64,000 nt of DNA from the NCBI RefSeq assembly GCF_050003625.1, contig NC_134398.1, positions 67,092,891 to 67,156,890 of the forward strand, given 5' to 3'. The DNA is from Haematobia irritans. Taxonomy: Eukaryota > Arthropoda > Insecta > Diptera > Muscidae. The notes beneath the pieces were generated by a model, which saw only the letters and a program-made list of their open reading frames with translations, did no database searches and was not told where the DNA came from. Positions 23,546 to 34,083 of the stretch are shown here, in pieces. Made by a program: the position numbers and the translations under genes. Numbering within the stretch: the stretch's first letter is position 1; each line of letters begins with the position of its first letter.

Positions 23546-24080
23546 CAGTGTAAAATTACCTAAAAAATTATATTTTCCTTTCCAAATTACGTTTGTCTAT
23601 TTATTTTAGGAAGCGGTCATTCCGGTTATTGGTTAAATAACACCGAACATTGGTTAAAAAACACCGAACAACTATTTCAGAAAATAGACAGTATTTTTAA
23701 AACCGGGGGAAACAGGAGTTTTGATCAGTCTAGTTATGAAAATAAGAAAAAAATGGACATATGTGGATTTCGCCTCTACATAAACCGATCCTACGATTTT
23801 ACTCTTCACAATTCCATAAGACAGTTTTAGATCAGTAAGTTCGTAGAATTTTCCAATAAAGAAGCACTCATGCTTCGTGTTTTTGCGTAAAACCAATTGA
23901 CTGAAGCGAGAGATTGTCATTGCCATGACAAATTCACTATTTGTGTGGCGACCACACATCTCATCTTATACGAGGGTTTTCTTTTATTTGGCGGGATTGG
24001 GAAACCTTATTATTGCGGTCTACCAACTGACAGCTCTATCGTGAAGCTTGACAACTTTACGACCTTCCAGTTGACTCCAA
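23546..24080. other. Noncoding DNA between two mariner fossils
   Basis: No frame is supported. The repeated words ACACCGAACA (23640-23670) and a GGTGTTCGGTTTT/GGTGCCCGGTTTT pair further right (24545-24615) hint at one decayed repeat, but its ends cannot be set. Confidence 0.3.
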
Positions 24081-24350
24081 GACGAATTTCATAAAGGTCG
24101 TCCAAAAGCAGTTGTTCTTCCGAATACTGTTGATGCTATGCGCCAAATGATATACCAAGATCGTCATATGACCCACCTATAGTGAGATTGAGACAACCTT
24201 AGGCTTTAGTGGAACCAGCATAATTCAATATTGCATAAAAAAAGTATGTCAATCATCAGAAGAAACAGGCTCGTATCGATTGGTGGAAAGAAATGCTCAA
24301 AAAATACGACGATGTATACAATATCGTGAATTTACGCTAAAAGCTCGAAA
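24081..24350 (+). pseudogene. Fossil mariner transposase, N-terminal fragment
   Basis: The frame from 24081 reads DEFHKGRPKAVVLPNT, then VDAMRQMIYQDRHMTHL before two stops. This is the linker and second helix-turn-helix of mariners that carry DEFREGRPK-type sequence. At 24258 it resumes HQKKQARIDWWKEMLKKYDD and YNIV, the segment just before the first catalytic Asp, which is missing. It differs from the irritans copies and from the mariner at 27359, so a fourth mariner lineage is present. Confidence 0.6.
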
Positions 24351-25905
24351 GTATACATCAGTCGACTGTTCGACACCTGGCGGACGGTTGATGCGTTCAG
24401 AATGCATATTTTATATATACCTCAAGCAGAGTGGCAAAAGTGGAAGAGCTGTTTCGAATGGATATACAATTGCTAAAGAACAAAACACGGTAAATCCTCT
24501 CAGAAGTAGATACTGGCGGTTGCCTTAATTGTGTCCACATTTGAGAGGTGTTCGGTTTTAATGTGACAATATAAAAATTATCTTACGAAAATTGCCCACT
24601 TTAAGAGGTGCCCGGTTTTCAGAGTGTCCAAGCTTAAGAGGTTTCACTGTAGGTTGTTGCAAAATAACCCTAACGCAAAGCTACGAACTAATGTTCGAAG
24701 CAATATTTAAACCCAATCGAGTTATATCGCAATCTGACATGACGATATTTTGCAGATGTTCATCTTGGTTAGTCCGCTCTTTGGATTGTTAAACATTTTC
24801 TCCAGGAGAGCCTACTGATTGAAACTCCATTTAGATATATCTAACATCTGACTACTTCAGACTGACAACATCCCTATCATTCCTCGAGTAGGGTATTCCA
24901 TAATATATCGTTCACAAAAAGAGGAAAATGGTAAAAAGTAAGTATGTTGGAAGCAAACAAACTGAATCCGAGTGTAATTGATGTGATTGAGATTGATTAT
25001 TTGTTTGTTGTGGGGTTTTTAGTTTGATTGTCTTACTATTGGCCCCTCCTGCTGTTGATGGTGCTGCCATTGTATCTCCTAATCTCAAGTATCTGATTTC
25101 ATTGCTTTAACCATTCCAAATGGTATGGTCACTTTACTTACTTGCACATAATGATTGTGGGTTCTATGCTGTTAGAGGTTTTCGTTTCTTTTTTTTGTAT
25201 CTTGGAAAGCCCAAAGTGCTGGTTGTTATGTCTGCAGATGTCAGTGTTTGTTCACCACTGATTATTGATTAACTGTGGCCATTATGATTACACCCCATGG
25301 CGCCAGTTAATTGGGCTGTTGGTTCGCTCAATCTTTCCCAATGTCCATTGTCTTCTACAGCTTATGCGCATAGTTAAACACATTCTCATCTATTTCTCTG
25401 ATTACCTCTATCGAATAGGCTCGCTCCCTCGACATTTACTTCTCCTAACGTGATCCACCATTAATTATTTGTTTAGTAAATACCGGTAATTTATGTGGAA
25501 TTTTATAGCTTCTGTTGTAATCGATAATATCGGATGGAGGTGACAATGTCTAATTGTTTGTTTGCTTGTATTGCCATGCTCCATGGTGACGCTGCAGCTG
25601 AGTCTTGTCAAGGAGAATGTGATTGATGTTTTTATATGAAATAAAAGTTAAGTGTTCAGGTTTATCGGATGTATTCGAATATATGAGTGAATATATTACA
25701 TTCTTCCTCTTGTGATAATGTACATAAAAATGTATATTTCTTTATTGAAGCTAATTTAGAGGGTTAGAGTAATGTCACACTTTTCCATGAGCACATATTT
25801 GTTAATGAAATATTGGGTATTCCGAACAGAAGTTTCATATTTCTAATTAAACTTCAACATGTGGTCGAGCGTCCTTTAAAAACAAGCTTGGTTTGAACGA
25901 TTTGA
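24351..25905. other. Noncoding; repeat-poor block at about 24.9-25.7 kb
   Basis: From 24900 to about 25700 the sequence matches no repeat family in the window, has balanced composition and contains homeodomain-like ATTA/TAAT words and a GTTAATTGGG block. It could be intronic regulatory DNA. No gene is called. Confidence 0.3.
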
Positions 25906-26202
25906 TGACACTAGTTTACAAAATAAATGTTTTTTCATGTACAATTTATGTTGTTGATACTTAAATTAAAGATATTGAGATGAAGAATAATCGTGTATAA
26001 TTGGATCTGTGATAAGTTAAGTGCTTCAAAAAATATCGATGTAAAAAGAGCAAATTTTCAAAAAAACAAAAAAAAAAATTAAAAAAGTTTTATTTGGTCG
26101 TATAGATGATACTCTAACGTAAGTAATAAGACCAACTAGCAGAAAAATAACCGAAATATGACAAAGTTATTAGCAATTGAGTGAACAAATCCGATGCAAA
26201 GA
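25906..26202 (+). repeat. Family J repeat with left arm of a long inverted repeat
   Basis: 25905-26045 shares ACACTAGTTTACA and GTGTATAATTGGATCTGTGA with 60920-61195. 26110-26197 is the inverted complement, about 90% by eye, of 30737-30832 (words CTCTAACGTAAGTAATAAGA and AGCAATTGAGTGAACA). The pair brackets the mariner nest between them. Confidence 0.65.
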
Positions 26203-27061
26203 ACAGGTTGGCTGATAAGTCCCCGGTCTGACACATAGATGGCGTCGCTAGTATTAAATGCATATTATTTTTATATAGTACCAACCTTCAAATGATTCAT
26301 GTCAAAATTTGACGTCTGTAAGTCAATTAGTTTGTGAGATAGAGCGTCTTTTGTGAATCAACTTTTGTTATTGTGAAAAAATGGAAAAAAAGGAATTTCG
26401 TGTTTTGATAAAATACTGTTTTCTGAAGGGAAAAATACGGTGGAAGCAAAAACTTGGCTTGATAATGAGTTTCCGGACTCTGCCCCAGGGAAATCAACAA
26501 TAATTGATTGGTATGCAAAATTCAAGCGTGGTGAAATGAGCTCTGGGACGGTGGACGCCCGAAAGTGGTGGTTACCGACGAAAACATCAAAAAAATCCAC
26601 AAAATGATTTTGAATGACCGTAAAATGAAGTTGATCGAGATAGCAGAGGCCTTAAAGATATCAAAGGAATGTGTTGGTCATATCATACATCAATATTTGG
26701 ATATGCGGAAGCTCTGTGCAAAATGGGTGCCGCGCGAGTTCACATTTGACCAACCAAGACAACGCACCGTGCCACAAGTCATTGAGAACGATGGCAAAAA
26801 TTCATGAATTGGGCTTCGAATTGTTCCCCACCCACCGTATTCTCCAGATCTGGCCCCCAGCGACTTTTTCTTGTTCTCAGACCTCAAAAGAATGCTCGCA
26901 GGGAAAAATTTGGCGGCAATGAAGAGATGATCGCCGAAACTGAGGGCTATTTTGAGGCAAAACCGAAGGAGTACTACCAAAATGGTATCAAAAAATTGGA
27001 AGGTCGTTATAATCGTTTTATCGCTCTTGAAGATAGACCGGGGACTTATCAGCCAACCTTT
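26203..27061 (+). mobile_element. Mariner element, irritans subfamily (Himar1-like), copy 2, internally deleted
   Basis: Left inverted repeat ACAGGTTGGCTGATAAGTCC at 26203, right complement ending at 27061, with TA kept at 27062-27063 but mutated on the left. 859 bp instead of about 1.29 kb. The terminal 150 bp on the left are almost identical to copy 1 (22315-22464), so both derive from one recent family. Confidence 0.92.
26381..27032 (+). pseudogene. Himar1-like transposase remnant, core deleted
   Basis: The start codon (26381) and MEKKEFRVLIKYC are intact. Loss of one A near 26431 shifts the frame, and about 20 bp are missing near 26546 in the GEMS...GRPK linker. The second HTH block is readable (VTDENIKKIHKMILNDRKMK; KISKECVGHIIHQYLDMRKL). 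At 26750 the sequence jumps from the TFDQ codons to DNAPCHKS, removing the first catalytic Asp; a shared ACCAA at the joint suggests microhomology repair. The third catalytic region (SPDLAPSDF) is present, with a frame slip before it. The 3' untranslated part and stop are also deleted. It cannot encode an active enzyme. Confidence 0.88.
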
Positions 27062-27063
27062 TA

Positions 27064-27358
27064 TGAGCAACATTCACGAATCAAAATGTTCATTCACGCA
27101 CGCTCACGCACGATACGTGTGGTAGCCAATCACACTCAGGCACATTCACGAAATGAAAACCAGTACTCACGCACGAACTACTTTTAAAGACTCATCCTCA
27201 CACACCATTCACGAAAATTCACGAGACTAACGACATTTTCCAGTACTCACGCACGAACTACTTTTAAAGACTCATCCTCACACACCATTCACGAAAATTC
27301 ACGAGACTAACGACATTTTCCAACCGGGAATGAGCAAAGATAACAAAATTCATAAATA
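27064..27358. repeat. CACGCAC/ATTCACGA-rich repeat with a perfect 80-bp tandem duplication
   Basis: 27161-27240 and 27241-27320 are identical over 80 bp. The surrounding sequence repeats the word ATTCACGCAC in several spacings and continues on the far side of the mariner at 30527-30650, so the mariner at 27359 inserted into this repeat. Confidence 0.8.
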
Positions 27359-27544
27359 AGGGCAGTTCGGAAACTTCTTACCCTAGCACAAAAAGCGTTT
27401 TTTTTTCTGTTTATACAGAAAAAAGTTAAGTGTTTTGGAAACTTCCATCTCTGTTATGAACACATGTTAAATTTTGTTTCGATCTGGCAACTCTTTCATA
27501 TAGAAACAGTTGGTCAAAAAGACGCATCCGCGATTTTTTTTACA

Positions 27545-28565
27545 ATGGAGAAATTAGAAATGCGTGCTGTCATTAAATATTTACATAAAAAAGGTTTATC
27601 GGGACAAGAAATTCATAATGATATGGTGAACGTGTTAGGTGAAAGTACTCCTTCATATGCGACAGTAAAAAATTGGGTTGCTGAATTTAAACGTGGTCGT
27701 ACAAGCATTGAAGATGAACCACGTAGTGGACGTTCAAAACAGCAACAACAACAGAAATTGTAGCCAAAGTGCATGATATGTTATTAAATGATTGACGAAT
27801 AAAAGTGCGTGAAATTGCTAATACCATGGGCATCTCAAATGATCGAGTCCATTTAATTTTGCATGAAGAACTGCAGATGAAAAAGCTTTCTGCAAGATGG
27901 GTGCCGCATTTGTTAACAGTCGATCAAAAATGCATAAGAATGAACATTTATCAATCTTGTTTAGATGGTTTTAAGCGAAATAAAATAGATTTTAAGCGTC
28001 GTTTCATAACTGTTGATGAGACATGGATCCATCACTATATTCCAGAGACAAAAGAACAATCCAAACAATGGACTGAAGCTGGAGGAAGTGCCCCAAAGAA
28101 GGCAAAAACAATTCAATCGGCTGGTAAGGTTATGTCAACGGTTTTTTGGGACTTCAAAGGTATTTTATTGATTGACTATCTGAAAAAGGGCAAAACAATA
28201 AATTCAGAGTACTATTGCAACCTTTTGGATCAATTAAATGTACAAATTCGAGAAAGACGTCCTGGCTTACAACACAAAATTTTTTCATCAAGACAACGCA
28301 CCAGCACACAATAGTGTTTTAACAATGGCTAAAATCAAAGAATTAAAGTACGAGTTGCTTGATTATTCTCCTGATTTGGCTCCCAGTGACTTTTACTTGT
28401 TCCCAAATCTAAAAACATGCCATGCTGGGAAGCGTTTACCTCAAATGAAGATGCAATTACAGTTGTAAACCACTATTTTGAAGACCTTGAGGAAAACTAT
28501 TTTAACCAAGGGATAGAATTGCTAGAAAAGCGTTGGACTACAGGACAGGAGATTATATTGAAAAA
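27545..28565 (+). pseudogene. Mariner DD34D transposase, frameshifted
   Basis: It starts MEKLEMRAVIKYLHKKGLS, the usual first HTH of mariners, then a linker with FKRGRTSIEDEPRSGRS. A frame slip near 27738 and an in-frame TGA near 27793 follow. The long open piece 27805-28314 holds the second HTH (MREIANTMGISNDRV), WVPHLL, the first catalytic Asp (ITVDETWIHHYIPET) and FWDFKGILLIDYL. A second slip near 28280 separates this from HQDNAPAHNS with the second Asp and YSPDLAPSDFYLF with the third; three residues are missing between these, so D34D spacing has shrunk to D31D. The frame ends with codons for GDYIEK at 28548-28565, and the stop codon lies beyond the nested element. Not active. Subfamily not assigned. 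Confidence 0.85.
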
Positions 28566-30371
28566 CAAGTATATACGGCCGTAAGTTCGGCCAGGCCGAA
28601 GCTTATGTACCCTCCACCATGGATTGCATAGAAACTTCTACTGTAGATTGTCATCCACAATCGAATTACTTGGGTTGCGGTAACACTTGCCGATGGCAAG
28701 GTATCTTAAAACTTCCTAACACCGTAATATATACCACATAGTCCATATGTGGTATATATTAAACTAAATACGTATATAATTAAGTTTAAAGTTTCTATAG
28801 AAATAAAATTTTGACAAAATAAAATTTTAACAACATTTTCTATAGAAGTAAAATTTGGAAAAAAAATTTCTATAGAAATAAAATTTGGAAAAAAATTTCT
28901 ATAGAAATAAAACAAAACAAAACAAAATTTTCTATAGAAATAAAATTTTGACAAAATTTTCTATAGAAATAACATTTTGAAAATGTTTTCTATAAAAATA
29001 AAATTTTGGTAGATTATTTTTGGCTCGAGTGGCAACCATGATTATGAACCGATATGGGCCAATTTTTGTGTGATTGGGGATCGGCTATATATAACTATAG
29101 ACCGATATGGACCAATCTTGGCATGGTTATTAGCGGCCTTATACTAACACCACGTTGCAAATTTCAACCGGATCGGATGAATTTTGCTCCCCCAAGAGGC
29201 TCCGGAGATCAAATCTGGGGATCGGTTTATATAGGGGCTATATATAATTATGAACCGATATGGAGCAATTCTTGCGTGTTTGTTAGAGACCACATTCTAA
29301 CACCATGTTCCAAATTTCAACCGGATCGGATGAATTTTGCTCCTCCAAGAGGCTCCGGAGGACAAATCTGGGGATCGATTTATATGGGGGCTATATATAA
29401 TTATGGACCGATATGGACCAATTCTTGCATGGTTGTTAGAGACCATATACTAACACCACGTACCAAATTTCAACCGGATCGGATAAATTTGGCTCCTCTA
29501 AGAGGCTCCGGAAGTCAAATCTGGGGATCGGCTTATATGGGGGCTATATATAATTATGGAAAGATATGGACCAATTTTTGCATGGTTGTTAGAGACAATA
29601 TACTAACACCACGTACCAAATTTCAATCGGATCGGATGACTTCTGCTCCTCTAAAAGGCTCCGGAGGTCAAATCTGGGGATCGGTTTATATGGGGGCTAT
29701 ATATAATTATAGGCCGATTTGGACCAATTTTCGCATAGTCATTAGAGAACATATATCAACACCATGTACCAAATTTCAGCCGGATCGGATAAAATTTGCT
29801 GCTCTTAGAGGCTGCGCAAGCCAAATCGGGGGATCGGTTTATATGGGGGCTATATATAATTATGGACCGATGTGGACCAGTTTTTGCACGGTTGTTAGAG
29901 ACCATATGCCAACACCATGTACCAAATTTGAGCCGGATCGGATGAAATTTGGTTCTCTTAGAGGCCCCGCAATCCAAATCGGGGGATCGGTTTATATGGG
30001 GGCTATATGTAATTATGGACCAATATGGACCAATTTCTGCATGGTTGTTAGAGACCATATACTAACACCATGTACCAAATTTCAGCCGGATCGGATGAAA
30101 TTTGCTTCTCTTAGAGCAATCGCAAGCCAAATTTGGGGGTCCGTTTATATGGGGGCTATACGTAAAAGTGGACCGATATGGCCCATTTGCAATACCATCC
30201 GACCTACATCAATAACAACTACTTGTGCCAAGTTTCAAGTCGATAGCTTGTTTCGTTCGGAAGTTAGCGTGATTTCAACAGACGGACGGACGTGCTCAGA
30301 TCGACTCAGAATTTCACCAATATTTGATGTGTTACAAACGGAATGACACCATCCTATGGTGGAGGGTATAA
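28566..30371 (-). mobile_element. DINE/HINE-like element (family G) with 153-bp central tandem repeats
   Basis: Read on the minus strand, it begins TTATACCCTCCACCATAGG, carries a unique block (ending near 30200), about eight head-to-tail units of 153 bp, then a run of TTTTCTATAGAAAT-type units of about 30 bp (28795-29005). It ends with the subterminal complement CCATGGTGGAGGGTAC, a hairpin TTCGGCCTGGCCGAA and a tail ending TACTTG. Subterminal inverted repeats, a 3' hairpin and a tandem core match Helentron-derived HINE/DINE-1 elements as I know them. It is noncoding and relies on a Rep/helicase protein supplied elsewhere. It sits directly after the last sense codon of the mariner transposase. 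The 430-codon plus frame (29054-30346) exists only because 153 is a multiple of three. Confidence 0.7.
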
Positions 30372-30442
30372 TAAAAATATTTTTGAAAAACTAACTATTG
30401 CCTTTTATTGATAGGCTAATATGTTTCCGAACCGCCCTCTTA

Positions 30443-31010
30443 GAGTATAGTTCGACAGATAAATTAATTTCAGATAACATATGACATATTAAATTTTGAT
30501 TTTTTTCGTTAGCGTGATTTTGCAGAAATTTTATTCACGCACATTCACGAACTGATTTTGTTTCTCACGCACAACATATTTGTTTTAGTCACATTCACGC
30601 ACATACACGAAAAGTGCTTCAGATTTTGTTCACGTCTCACGCGCACACCTCTACAACTCACCCACACAAAAATGCTACTCGGCCACACAGAAATGCATTT
30701 CTGTGTGGGAGAGTTGCTCATATTTGCATGATTTGACATCGGATGTGTTCACTCAATTGCTTATAACTTTGTCATTGGCCGATCGTTTTTCTTCTAGTTG
30801 GTCTTATTACTTACGTTAGAGTATTATTTAATGAAATAAGAGCGAAAAACTAAAAATAACGGGATATCTCAAAACCTGTTGCATAAAAAAAATTTTAATT
30901 TTTTTTTCGAAAAATTTAAAAATTTTTTTTTTCGAATTCAGCAGATCAAAATACATAAGAAAAGTCACCTCTCCTCAAATGTACATTTTCAGTGTAATCT
31001 AGTGTGATTA
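30443..31010 (-). repeat. Right flank: CACGCAC-rich repeat and right arm of the long inverted repeat (family J)
   Basis: 30527-30650 continues the ATTCACGCACATTCACGA repeat split by the mariner. 30737-30832 pairs with 26110-26197. 30845-31005 is the complement of 60920-61060 (words TTATGTATTTTGATCTGCTG and TGAGATAT.CCGTTATTTTT). So the right arm is a minus-oriented family J end. Confidence 0.65.
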
Positions 31011-31946
31011 ATGTTCAATTCCTTGACGACTGCAGGGTCACACTGAAGAAGAAGAATGCCCTGTTCCAAAGATTTTGTGTTTAATCTAATGATTTTGGTA
31101 TTGATTCGTTGCCAAAGAAGCGGAGAATTCAAGTACAGTGTGGCGAAGGGTATAATTAATATTTGAGTTATTTGGGCAAAGAAAAAGGTTAATGAACTTG
31201 CCTAACTATACATATTTCAGTCCGGGCGTAAAGATATATCCATACTCTTCGATATCGAACTGGCTGAGGGAGATCACTCTATTTGGGAACGAGTATTATA
31301 TGGTAAATTCTAATGGAGAAGGTATACACGAATTATTCCCTTGCGAATCGAATCATCTCTAATTCCACTGTGCATTATAATGAAACAACACGAAATCCAT
31401 TTTTAGAGGCTATTGGTGATGTCACTTCATAATAAACCAGCTAATGTTGTGGATAACTGCAAATTAGTATTACATTTCACTGAACCATTTCAAATATTTC
31501 CCCATAAAATCACAAGAGCTGTCAACATTTAATCGCATTCATGTGAACAAACCAGTCACTGGAATTCATTGCTACAAAAAGCGTAAATGATCGATCCAAA
31601 ATCGATGATACTGCATTCTTGCCTCCAATATAGAAAAACTTGTCGTTCACTTGCGTCCTTATCAAAACGTGGTAATCGTCATTTCCAAATACATATAAAA
31701 GATCAATAGAAAGGTGGCGAGACAATTGACCATTGGACATAACATACATAGACGGACGGACAAAATAACCGAAATAAAACTTTGTATGATTCCAACAAAC
31801 AGCAATAGATCAAAGTAAGCACTTGACTGGATAACAAAAAACTATAGTGACTACAAAGGAAACTGTTACTAAAACAAATTTTTCAAATTTTAAGGCGTAT
31901 TTGGTTGTAACCGAAACTACTGTGTTGCTACTGCATTGCATATCTA
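31011..31946. other. Noncoding DNA with a family B fragment (31065-31135)
   Basis: 31065-31135 carries TTCCAAAGATTTTGTGTTTAA and GCCAAAGAAGCGGAGAA of the family B MITE. The rest shows no gene and no other match. Confidence 0.4.
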
Positions 31947-32879
31947 AAGGGTGATTTGTTAAGAGCTTGATAACTTTTTTTTTAAAAAAAACGCATAAAA
32001 TTTGCAAAATCTCATCGGTTCTTTATTTGAAACGTTAGATTGGTCCATGACATTTACTTTTTGAAGATAATTTCATTTAAATGTTGACCGCGGCTGCGTC
32101 TTAGGTGGTCCATTCGGAAAGTCCAATTTTGGGCAACTTTTTCGAGCATTTCGGCCGGAATAGCCCGAATTTCTTCGGAAATGTTGTCTTCCAAAGTTGG
32201 AATAGTTGCTGGCTTATTTCTGTAGACTTTAGACTTGACGTAGCCCCACAAAAAATAGTCTAAAGGCGTCAAATCGCATGATCTTGGTGGCCAACTTACC
32301 GGTCCATTTCTTGAGATGAATTGTTCTCCGAAGTTTTCCCTCAAAATGGCCATAGAATCGCGAGCCGTGTGGCATGTAGCGCCATCTTGTTGAAACCACA
32401 TGTCAACCAAGTTCAGTTCTTCCATTTTTGGCAACAAAAAGTTTGTTAGCATCGAACGATAGCGATCGCCATTCACCGTAACGTTGCGTCCAACAGCATC
32501 TTTGAAAAAATACGGTCCAATGATTCCACCAGCGTACAAACCACACCAAACAGTGCATTTTTCGGGATGCATGGGCAGTTCTTGAACGGCTTCTGGTTGC
32601 TCTTCACTCCAAATGCGGCAATTTTGCTTATTTACGTAGCCATTCAACCAGAAATGAGCCTCATCGCTGAACAAAATTTGTCGATAAAAAAGCGGATTTT
32701 CTGCCAACTTTTCTAGGGCCCATTCACTGAAAATTCGACGTTGTGGCAGATCGTTCGGCTATTCATGATGAAATGTCAAAGCATACTGAGCATCTTTCTC
32801 TTTGACACCATGTCTGAAATCCCACGTGACCTGTCAAATACTAATGCATGAAAATCCTAACCTCAAAAGAATCACCCTT
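31947..32879 (-). mobile_element. rosa-type (DD41D) Tc1/mariner element, internally deleted
   Basis: The inverted ends AAGGGTGATTTGTTAAG (31947) and AAGGGTGATTCTTTTGAG (complement, ending 32879) are flanked by TA at 31945-31946 and 32880-32881. 933 bp, shorter than full-length relatives because the N-terminal third of the transposase is missing. The remaining two thirds are open. Confidence 0.88.
32054..32766 (-). pseudogene. rosa-like DD41D transposase, N-terminal DNA-binding region deleted
   Basis: A start codon lies at 32764-32766 (ATGAAT...), followed at once by a junction to PNDLPQRRIFSEWALEKLAE. This matches an internal deletion that removes the two HTH motifs, and the start is out of frame with what follows. 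The catalytic part is open from about 32755 to the stop at 32054-32056. First Asp in ILFSDEAHFWLNGYV, second in WFQQDGATCHTARD, third in WPPRSCDLTPLDYFLWG; 41 residues separate the second and third Asp, the DD41D hallmark of rosa elements. All three Asp are kept, so it could fold as a catalytic domain but could not bind its ends. Such proteins are sometimes recruited by hosts; nothing here suggests that. Confidence 0.88.
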
Positions 32880-32881
32880 TA

Positions 32882-34083
32882 TTTCTGTATCTATCGTGAA
32901 TGAATGATTGTTTGTTATTTCTTTATGGTCGATGTCAGGCAGTCAGTCACTCAGTTTTGGAGGCACCATAGTGTAACATTTTGATTTAAATCAATTTTAA
33001 TTGGCGCCATTTAAGCCTTTTGTGAGCGATTAAAGTTTATTAACCACCAATGGTTGTGATATTGTTGCCGACCATCGTCTATGCTGCTGCGATACTCAAT
33101 CATAAGTTCCGAAACCCCCTTTTTGATTTGAGTTAATAAACTCGTTATATTATTGGACTTGTAGTAGCCGCCGTTCAAGTCATGATTCGGAATTTGTTTT
33201 TTTTTTTTTTTTTTTTTTTTTGGTTATTTGATACGAAAATGTTAATGCCATTGTTTGGACATCTAAATGATAGGTTTTTATTTTTGTCTATTACAGCCAT
33301 TTATGTCCGAGATATGGTGTGGCACTATTTAAACTTCACCTCAATTTAGATATGGCTAAAGACTTCGTGACGGATAGGCAAACACCTCGTGCTGAATATA
33401 ATAAAAGTGAAAGTCCATTATGGTCATGTGTCCATCTAGCTATCGAATAAGTCTCTCCTTCATGGGGTCTATTAAGTAGAAGATCTGCATGTCCATTCAT
33501 CCAAATGCCCCATCATGAATGGCATGTCATTCGGGCCTCTAATCACACATACCCTTATGCAAGAAGTGCGAGAGAGGGAGAGAGAGACACACACATATTA
33601 AAATGGGATTTAGGTTTTGAAAATTTTATTTCTGTTTATGCCATGGAGTATTACTGGTGCTGCCATTGCTACCGCTGTTGTTGTGGTTGACGTTTTGCTT
33701 GGTTTCGTATTTTTAAATGTCAGTCTGACAGCTGTCAAAGTTTTGTAAGACATGAAATTTACTACTGCCTTCACTGTAGTTGATGTGTCTATAATATTGA
33801 CGCCGTAAAGTCGTTGGCATTTTATGTTTTTCGAAAAAAAGCAAACAATTGACGACTACGACTCAAATGCGTTTTGTGTGTCTTGTTTAATTGAAGATGT
33901 TTGCCATCATTCAACATTTATTCAAAGGCCCCCCTTGATTTAATCAAAAACATTACGGTCATAGTCTAGAAAATTGATTGAATAAACCTTGTCTTGAATT
34001 TAGGCTGAAAATCATAGATACATTGTATGAATAGTAACTGGTTGCATTTAGAATAAAATTATCTTATAAAAGAAATAAATGTA
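32882..34083. other. Repeat-poor block, no gene called
   Basis: Apart from a poly(T) tract at 33198-33222 and a GA-rich run (GAGAGAGGGAGAGAGAGAC, 33567-33590), it matches no repeat family in the window. Composition is more even than its surroundings, so intronic regulatory DNA is possible. A 61-codon frame at 33505-33690 has no support. Confidence 0.35.

Larger units (their letters stand above)
27359..30440 (+). mobile_element. Second mariner lineage, with a nested DINE-like element
   Basis: The termini AGGGCAGTTCGGAAAC (27359) and the complement of AGAGGGCGGTTCGGAAAC (ending 30440) are inverted repeats, flanked by TA at 27357-27358 and 30441-30442. Of 3082 bp, about 1806 (28566-30371) are a later insertion, leaving a mariner of about 1.28 kb, the expected length. 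Its protein differs clearly from the irritans copies. Confidence 0.85.

Noticed and set aside
27161..27320. CRISPR-like repeat array
   Set aside because: Only two adjacent identical 80-bp units without spacers, in a eukaryotic transposon context.
29054..30346. 430-codon protein with repeats of the IWGSVYMGAIYNYGPIW type
   Set aside because: The frame is a by-product of a 153-bp noncoding tandem unit inside a transposon; it has no start signal and the same array reads open on the other strand elsewhere.
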